A stretch of DNA of 10,871 nt from positions 1-10,871 of the forward strand of contig CAMOIK010000065.1 in the NCBI GenBank assembly GCA_946615875.1, given 5' to 3'. The translations under genes and the position numbers were made by a program. Shown one piece after another: positions 6,888 through 10,871 of the stretch; within the stretch, counting starts at the first letter, position 1; each line of letters begins with the position of its first letter. The notes below the pieces were generated by a model. It was given only the letters and a program-made list of their open reading frames with translations, made no database searches and was not told where the DNA came from. This stretch comes from an uncultured Verrucomicrobiota bacterium. GTDB taxonomy: Bacteria; Verrucomicrobiota; Kiritimatiellia; RFP12; UBA1067.

Positions 6888-7226
6888 TCACGCCTTGAAT
6901 ACGGCGGTGGCGGCGCCTATGCCGGGCACCGAGCCTGACTTCGTGACGGCGGCCTCGGCGCTTTCGACGCCCGGGAACGCCTTCGCCTCCTCCGCCGCGA
7001 TGGCGGCGGCGCGCTCGATCATTCTGCACTTGGCCTCTGCCAGGCGGCCTCGTATGCGCTCGGCGAGGGCGACGTAATCCACCGTGTCGCCGAGCCTGTC
7101 CGTGGCGGCGGCGGTGTCGCGTATCGTCAGGCGCACGTCAACGGACAGACGTTGCAGGCGCGAGCGCTCGTCCGGCCTTTCTCCTATGACGCAATCGACT
7201 TCTATTCCTTTTACCTGTAGTTCCAT
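6888..7226 (-). CDS. folB: Dihydroneopterin aldolase FolB
   Basis: FolB converts 7,8-dihydroneopterin to 6-hydroxymethyl-7,8-dihydropterin and glycolaldehyde in folate synthesis, working as a small oligomer. The 112-aa length fits the family (about 115-125). Visible family features are GERPDERSRLQRLSVDVRL (15-33), with a Glu-Arg pair and Gln at the expected positions, DTVDYVALAERI (47-58) with Y51, IERAAAIAAEEA (70-81), and VTKSGSVPG (94-102) with K96 in the place of the catalytic lysine. The ATG at 7226 is 13 bp after the Maf-QueH stop, and the stop is 4 bp before the MurI-SDR start, so it is co-transcribed with both. No convincing Shine-Dalgarno is seen. The FolM-like domain of the next gene could act on products of the same pterin branch. 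Confidence 0.9.
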   Translation of the reverse strand: MELQVKGIEVDCVIGERPDERSRLQRLSVDVRLTIRDTAAATDRLGDTVDYVALAERIRGRLAEAKCRMIERAAAIAAEEAKAFPGVESAEAAVTKSGSVPGIGAATAVFKA

Positions 7227-7239
7227 GTCGGGGCGGTGT

Positions 7240-8343
7240 TCAGTTGGTTTTGGGAAAGTTCCGCTCCGCGTCCCTGCGCGAGAATTCGCAGCCGCAGTAG
7301 CGTTGGCGGTAGAGACCGAGTTCGGCGGATCGCTTGGTGGAGAGCTTGAAGCCGTCGCGCTTCTTGAAGTCGATCTTTTCGAAGCGCGGATCGTCGCTCG
7401 CCGCGAAGACGAGCGCGCTTGGTTTGTGCGGGCTTACGGTGAGCGATGTCGTGAAGCCGTCGAAGCCGTGCTCCGCCGCGTAGCGGGCCGTCCTGGCCAG
7501 GTTGTGGCGGAAGCACCGCTCGCAGCGCCTGCCTTTCTCCGGCTCGTCCTCGAAGCCGCGCGCGACCTGCGCGAGCCATTCTTCGTGGTCGTATTCGTCG
7601 ACCGCCAGAGGCACGCCCTCCGCGGCGGCGAGCGTCTCGGCGGCGCGAAGGCGCCGCTCGAACTCCTCTCGCGTGTCGATGTTGGAGTTGGAGAAGAACA
7701 TCGCAACGTCCCTGCCGCAGGCTTTCAGGCGCGGCACGCAGGCGCAGGCGCACGGCCCGCAGCAGACGTGGAGCAGCGTGGACGGGCCGCGCTCCAGCCT
7801 CGTCCATTCCTTAGGCAGTCCCATTATGGTCTCGTAGGAGCCTTTCCAGCCGGCCACGAGCATCTCGCCGTGCTCGTCGATGTCGTAGGCTCCGGCGCGG
7901 TCGATAGGATTGACCAGGCGGACGTATTCGTCGATGGTGGCGGAGTCCAGCGGGCGGAACGTGACTTCGCTCACGTGCGTCTGGGCGCGTCCGTCCAGCG
8001 CTACGCCCGTATATACGCGGTGGGTGCGGCCGCCGAGTTCGCGCAGAAAGCGCCTGGCCTCCTCCTGGTCGCGGGGCTTGCCGTAGATCTTGCCGTCCAT
8101 CCACACTATCGTGTCGGCGGAAAGGACGCGGCGCCCGGCGGCGGCGGGGGTCGCAGCCACCGCCGCGCCCTTGGCCAGCGCGTTTTCGGTGACGGTCCTT
8201 TCCGGGTCGTCGGGATGCGCGACCTCGGGGGCGTCCGACTTCACTATGTCGAACCCCACTCCCATGTCGCGCAGGATCTTCGCCCGCCTGGGACTGCCGC
8301 TGGCGAGAATCAACCGCCCCTCCGCTTTCGCATCGTCGCTCAT
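7240..8343 (-). CDS. Fusion: Maf nucleotide pyrophosphatase plus QueH epoxyqueuosine reductase
   Basis: A single 367-aa frame joins two families. Residues 10-185 are a Maf/YhdE/YceF-type nucleoside triphosphate pyrophosphatase, which removes non-canonical or modified dNTP/NTPs: ILASGSPRRAKIL (12-24), LSADTIVWMDGKIYGKP (74-90), HRVYTGVAL (108-116), AGAYDIDEHG (150-159) and GSYETIMGLP (168-177). Residues 188-367 are QueH (DUF208), which reduces epoxyqueuosine to queuosine in tRNA: LLHVCCGPCA (190-199) with C194 and C195, CERC (274-277), TTSLTVSPHK (298-307), and YCGCEF (349-354). C194, C195, C274 and C277 match the four iron-sulfur ligand cysteines known in Thermotoga QueH. There is no linker beyond a few residues and no stop between the halves. 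The start at 8343 is set by the Maf N-terminus and the promoter 9 nt upstream; the frame stays open further upstream but is low-complexity there. Confidence 0.93.
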   Translation of the reverse strand: MSDDAKAEGRLILASGSPRRAKILRDMGVGFDIVKSDAPEVAHPDDPERTVTENALAKGAAVAATPAAAGRRVLSADTIVWMDGKIYGKPRDQEEARRFLRELGGRTHRVYTGVALDGRAQTHVSEVTFRPLDSATIDEYVRLVNPIDRAGAYDIDEHGEMLVAGWKGSYETIMGLPKEWTRLERGPSTLLHVCCGPCACACVPRLKACGRDVAMFFSNSNIDTREEFERRLRAAETLAAAEGVPLAVDEYDHEEWLAQVARGFEDEPEKGRRCERCFRHNLARTARYAAEHGFDGFTTSLTVSPHKPSALVFAASDDPRFEKIDFKKRDGFKLSTKRSAELGLYRQRYCGCEFSRRDAERNFPKTN

Positions 8344-8352
8344 CGGCCGCAT

Positions 8353-8361
8353 ATTATAGCA
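8353..8361 (-). promoter_or_regulatory. Extended -10 promoter of the maf-queH operon, predicted leaderless
   Basis: On the minus strand TGCTATAAT reads from 8361 down to 8353, followed by ATGCGGCCG and then the ATG at 8343. The element and its surroundings (A-run before it, ATGCG after it) nearly duplicate the lpxI promoter. The 9-nt distance to the start codon leaves room for a leader of only about 3 nt, and no Shine-Dalgarno exists. It should drive maf-queH, folB, murI-SDR and sir2. Confidence 0.7.
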
Positions 8362-8564
8362 TTTTTTCGTGCCGCGTGGCCGGGCCTGCCGCCGCGCGCG
8401 CGAGCGCTTTGCCTTTTGCGCGGGGGGCGGATTTCCGGCGGCCGTGTCGCTTGAGCTCCTTCGCTTCGACGGGGCGCGGCACGACCTTGTGGAGAGGTAT
8501 AAAGGCGATGACGGCAAGATGAAGGCGCGAGATCGAGGCGTTTGTGAACGCCGCGCCCGTCGAA

Positions 8565-8584
8565 AAAACCAGTTAAAACCAGTT
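8565..8584 (+). repeat. Tandem 10-bp direct repeat
   Basis: AAAACCAGTT occurs twice head to tail (8565-8574, 8575-8584), ending 20 bp before the TGATACAAT promoter. The repeat period equals about one helical turn, and the position corresponds to roughly -55 to -36, typical for an activator or repressor site. Binding is not demonstrated by the sequence. Confidence 0.6.
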
Positions 8585-8604
8585 CGTCGCCGTCGGCGGA
8601 AATA

Positions 8605-8613
8605 TGATACAAT
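8605..8613 (+). promoter_or_regulatory. Candidate extended -10 promoter upstream of the adhesin leader
   Basis: TGATACAAT (8605-8613) has TGn plus a one-mismatch TATAAT and shares flanking GAAATATG and GCG with the other promoters in the window. Transcription would start near 8620 and produce a leader of about 280 nt before the adhesin ATG at 8901. An ATG at 8622 lies 8 nt after the element, the same spacing as in lpxI. Confidence 0.45.
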
Positions 8614-8628
8614 GCGTGGCGATGAGAA

Positions 8629-8696
8629 GCAACGCTAGACATTGGCGGAACTTTATCACCGCCGCAGACGCACGTAGAGTGCGCGTAGAGCGTTGC
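8629..8696 (+). other. Possible three-stem structured leader RNA
   Basis: Three perfect inverted repeats nest as a multiloop. The closing stem is GCAACGCT 8629-8636 with AGCGTTGC 8689-8696. Inside it are GGCGG 8644-8648 with CCGCC 8659-8663, and CGCAC 8669-8673 with GTGCG 8679-8683. The fold would begin within about 10 nt of the start predicted from the 8605 promoter. I do not recognise a known riboswitch or small RNA family. Short stems of this kind arise by chance in GC-rich DNA, so confidence is low. Confidence 0.3.
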
Positions 8697-8705
8697 ACAA
8701 AATTA

Positions 8706-8746
8706 CCCTCCTCCCCCCATGTATATAATTGCGACGCGCAGGAGGG
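8706..8746 (+). promoter_or_regulatory. Anti-Shine-Dalgarno/Shine-Dalgarno pair in the adhesin leader
   Basis: CCCTCCT (8706-8712), part of a 13-nt pyrimidine tract, is the exact complement of AGGAGGG (8740-8746). The latter is a near-perfect Shine-Dalgarno placed 7-8 nt before an ATG at 8754 that is in frame with the adhesin. In a transcript starting upstream of 8706 the two could form a 7-bp stem hiding the ribosome-binding site. Confidence 0.4.
8724..8729 (+). promoter_or_regulatory. Candidate -10 promoter for the adhesin gene
   Basis: A perfect TATAAT lies at 8724-8729, with TG two bases upstream of it (8720-8721) rather than the ideal one. Transcription would start near 8736, giving a leader of about 165 nt that lacks the upstream CCCTCCT tract. 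The leader contains small hairpins such as TCTGG/CCAGA (8829-8833 with 8838-8842). Confidence 0.5.
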
Positions 8747-8889
8747 CGCTGTGATGCGCTCCAGGTGCGTAGCTACGGCGGGCGGCGCGAGTGTCGTTTA
8801 TCGAGACTTTCCCAAGGGTTCCCAGACTTCTGGAACTCCAGATGTCCATGCATTGTTCCCGGCTTCCAATCATCAACTGCCAGCTACAC

Positions 8890-8895
8890 AAGGAG
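8890..8895 (+). promoter_or_regulatory. Shine-Dalgarno that sets the adhesin start
   Basis: AAGGAG ends 5 nt before the ATG at 8901. It supports 8901 as the start, because that codon directly precedes the signal peptide; in-frame ATGs at 8754 and 8622 are alternatives. Confidence 0.75.
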
Positions 8896-8900
8896 AAACA

Positions 8901-10871
8901 ATGAAAACACGAGCAAAACAGACGGCGCACCGCCTCGCTGCGGTGCTTTCACTCGCAATCTCATTCGCCACCACCGGCGCTTGGGCGGCGAAGACATGGA
9001 CTGGCAACGGAGCGGATTCCTACTGGTCCACATCAGGGAACTGGGCCGGGAACTCCGGCCATATCTGGTTCAACAGCAACATCAGCGGTACATGGAACCG
9101 ATTGGCGACAATAAACGAGAATACTACAGAAACTCTGACCACGATGCATGTGCAGGTGGGGTCAGAAGAAGATCCTTTCGTGTTTCAGAACAACGCATCC
9201 TTTACAATGCCAAACACAATAAATATTGGCACCGCTAATAACAATGCCGGTGCGGTATTTCGGGGCGGGACATTCAACGGGAAAGATTTGAATTTGGCAG
9301 ATGCAAGCACGACGGCGTATCTCCTCCTTGATGGAACGACGCTGAATCTCAGTGGAAAGGCATCTCTCAAACGCGGGAAAATCGTCTGCGACAACAGCGA
9401 CTGGAAGTTGAGCGGCGATCTTGTCATTGGTGCGGCGGCCGACGCTTCGGCGACGTTCACGCTAAACAGCGGAACGGTAACGGTCGCCAACAACAAATGG
9501 ACGAAGAGCACTGACGGAAATGGAACGCTGAATCTGAACGGCGGAACATTCGTGACGCAGCATATTGAGGACGAAGTTGCTGGCGGTTCGCTTACTGTCA
9601 ACTTCAACGGCGGCACAATCAAGACCAATAAGGCTAATTCAAAAGGATTGATTTCCCACGGGAGCGGCAAGGGTATCGATGTCACGGTCGGCGCGAACGG
9701 CGGCACGATTGACGCGGCAGGTTACAACGTGACGATTGCAGCAGACCTGGACAACGCATCGGGCGCGACGGGCAAGATGACGTTCAAGGGCGGCGGCACG
9801 GTGACGCTCTCCGGCGCAATAAACTACACCGGCGGCACGACGGTCGAAGCGGGTACGGTCGTGGTCGTTTCCGATGTCTCTGCTGCGACAGCGCTGGGCG
9901 CGATTACGGTGACGGGACTCGAGAACAATATTTGCGAGGTCGTGAGACTTTCCGGCGAGGGGACGTTCAGCGCTGGTGATCTTCCGGCGAATACCGAAAC
10001 CGTCACGTTCTTCGTTTCGCCGGACGGCAAGTCGATACTCGCGGCCAATGGTTTGGAAGGTCCGTTCTGGATCGGCGGCAGCGGCGATCTGGGCGCCGCG
10101 TCCAACTGGTCTGGCGGGGCCGTGCCGACGGAAAATCCGACGATCAAGTGGGCATCCCCGATCACACTGACGAACAGCGGCGACTTTGCCCCCAATACGT
10201 TGACGATTCCCGATGATTCCGCAGTTGTCACGCTTGCGGGAGCGCTCACGGTGAACTGCCTCACGAACGCCAGCAAGCTTGCCGTTGCGGCTAACGCGAC
10301 GCTTGAGGTCAAGAAAGACTTGGTGGGGACGGCGGACGTAGCCGATGCTTGGGTCGCGCTGCTCTATTCCAACGAGGGCATTGTGAGGGCGAACAAGGTC
10401 ATCGGCTACGCCACTATGGGTAATACGCACGTCTCCGAGTTCGTGTCTGTCTCCGCGAAAACCCGTCCGATTCGTGCAGGGGAAATCGTTTACAAGAACA
10501 TGAGCAACCCCGCACAGCTGAAGATGTATCTAAACTCTTCCAACCAGAAGGGAGACGGCATGTGGGTAGTGGGCGAGAACGGCTTCCGATTCGAAAATTC
10601 GCGTCAGGCGAACTACACCACGTTCCTTGTCAAGGGGGACTCAGGCAGTCCGGTAGTCGCGACGCTCGGCTCGTCCGCGAACTGGACACTGCGCAACTCC
10701 GGCAAGCCTGGCTCTACCAACGGCGATATATGCATTGACAATAACGGCTCGCTTGTCATTGATACCACTGACTATGACGACTCGACAGTTGGACGCATCG
10801 TCACGCTTGAGGGACGCATCAAGGCAGTTGGCGGCAATGTGACGGTAGCGGGCCATGGGACGGTCGTCGTG
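8901..10871 (+). CDS. PATR-type beta-strand-repeat surface protein (3' truncated)
   Basis: The frame is open from 8901 to the window edge: 657 codons without a stop. Residues 1-30 are a signal peptide (MKTRAKQTAHR, a hydrophobic LAAVLSLAISFA core, then an AWAA-like cleavage site). The mature protein opens with KTWTGNGADSYWSTSGNW (31-48), and a second such opening occurs at FWIGGSGDLGAASNW (389-403), dividing the protein into at least two modules. Between them, Gly/Thr/Asn-rich strands recur (NGGTF, FNGGTI, ANGGTI), and residues about 293-323 closely match the autotransporter-associated beta-strand repeat (GGGTVTLSGAINYTGGTT, then VEAGTVVVV). This implies a secreted beta-helical adhesin-like passenger. 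The C-terminal anchor (autotransporter barrel, PEP-CTERM or other) lies outside the window. Base composition is less GC-rich than the neighbouring housekeeping genes. Function beyond surface display is unknown. Confidence 0.9.
   Translation, partial: MKTRAKQTAHRLAAVLSLAISFATTGAWAAKTWTGNGADSYWSTSGNWAGNSGHIWFNSNISGTWNRLATINENTTETLTTMHVQVGSEEDPFVFQNNASFTMPNTINIGTANNNAGAVFRGGTFNGKDLNLADASTTAYLLLDGTTLNLSGKASLKRGKIVCDNSDWKLSGDLVIGAAADASATFTLNSGTVTVANNKWTKSTDGNGTLNLNGGTFVTQHIEDEVAGGSLTVNFNGGTIKTNKANSKGLISHGSGKGIDVTVGANGGTIDAAGYNVTIAADLDNASGATGKMTFKGGGTVTLSGAINYTGGTTVEAGTVVVVSDVSAATALGAITVTGLENNICEVVRLSGEGTFSAGDLPANTETVTFFVSPDGKSILAANGLEGPFWIGGSGDLGAASNWSGGAVPTENPTIKWASPITLTNSGDFAPNTLTIPDDSAVVTLAGALTVNCLTNASKLAVAANATLEVKKDLVGTADVADAWVALLYSNEGIVRANKVIGYATMGNTHVSEFVSVSAKTRPIRAGEIVYKNMSNPAQLKMYLNSSNQKGDGMWVVGENGFRFENSRQANYTTFLVKGDSGSPVVATLGSSANWTLRNSGKPGSTNGDICIDNNGSLVIDTTDYDDSTVGRIVTLEGRIKAVGGNVTVAGHGTVVV

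Larger units (their letters stand above)
8344..8900. other. Gene-free intergenic region between the maf-queH operon and the adhesin gene
   Basis: About 557 bp with no recognisable gene. The left third is GC-rich, low-complexity sequence whose open frames encode Arg/Pro-rich runs. The right two thirds are clearly less GC-rich and contain a tandem 10-bp repeat, two candidate plus-strand promoters, a possible three-stem RNA fold, a CCCTCCT/AGGAGGG pair, and the Shine-Dalgarno of the adhesin gene. A plus-strand frame in phase with the adhesin is open from just after TAA 8574-8576, so an N-terminal extension cannot be excluded by stop codons. Confidence 0.7.

Noticed and set aside
5402..6898. Plus-strand open frame of about 500 codons opposite the MurI-SDR fusion
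   Set aside because: The opposite strand encodes all motifs of MurI and an SDR. This frame is Gly/Arg/Val-rich and motif-free.
7084..8454. Plus-strand open frame of about 450 codons opposite maf-queH
   Set aside because: It is antisense to the clear Maf-QueH gene and shows no family motif.
8344..8460. N-terminal extension of Maf-QueH from an upstream ATG at 8517
   Set aside because: The extra 58 residues are low-complexity Ser/Arg/Pro, cross the TATAAT element, and precede a complete Maf N-terminus at 8343.
8340..8642. Possible 100-aa minus-strand gene upstream of maf-queH
   Set aside because: The first 40 residues look superficially protein-like, but the rest is Arg/Pro-rich, it runs through the maf-queH promoter, and there is no ribosome-binding site.
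9639..10430. Minus-strand open frames within the adhesin region (also 9185-9706 and 9824-10312)
   Set aside because: They are antisense to a repetitive Gly/Thr/Val-rich gene, which yields stop-poor reverse frames; none has a start signal or motif.
1..10871. CRISPR arrays, tRNA/rRNA genes, insertion sequences, integrases or attachment sites
   Set aside because: No regularly spaced repeats, no cloverleaf or rRNA-like sequence, and no transposase or integrase motifs were seen on either strand. Only short local repeats are present.

Overview
The window is GC-rich, densely coded bacterial DNA from a Gram-negative. Two consecutive lipid A genes show an LPS-type outer membrane, and a long PATR-type beta-strand-repeat adhesin begins at the right edge. 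A regulator joining a LacI-type sensor to an AraC helix-turn-helix sits beside a polysaccharide-degrading hydrolase. This mix resembles the PVC superphylum, for example Kiritimatiellota or Lentisphaerota (Verrucomicrobiota), but that placement is inference from gene content; no rRNA or marker tree is available here.

Layout: (1) 1-198 (+) is the last 65 codons of an unrecognised gene. A strong hairpin follows, in the gap before a convergent gene. (2) 2633-284 (-) is a two-gene unit: an exported GH88 unsaturated glucuronyl hydrolase, then an XylR-like regulator that starts at a GTG 7 bp after the hydrolase stop. It looks like a small carbohydrate-utilisation locus. (3) 2758-4695 (+) is lpxI-lpxB, transcribed divergently from the hydrolase. 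(4) 8343-4710 (-) is a compact four-gene operon: a Maf-QueH fusion, folB, a MurI-FolM-like fusion, and a Sir2 deacylase. It converges on lpxB with only 14 bp between the two stop codons. (5) 8344-8900 holds no convincing gene. It carries promoters, a tandem 10-bp repeat and a potentially structured leader. (6) 8901-10871 (+) is the start of the adhesin, still open at the window edge and visibly less GC-rich than the housekeeping genes.

Two themes stand out. First, several transcripts start from nearly identical extended -10 elements (TGnTATAAT followed by ATGC). For lpxI and maf-queH this element lies only 8-9 nt from the start codon with no Shine-Dalgarno, which predicts leaderless or nearly leaderless mRNAs. 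Second, the minus-strand operon contains two unusual gene fusions. One joins a nucleotide-pool pyrophosphatase to a queuosine enzyme, and the other joins glutamate racemase to a pterin reductase-like SDR directly beside folB. These fusions and the leader of the adhesin gene are the parts most worth a second look.
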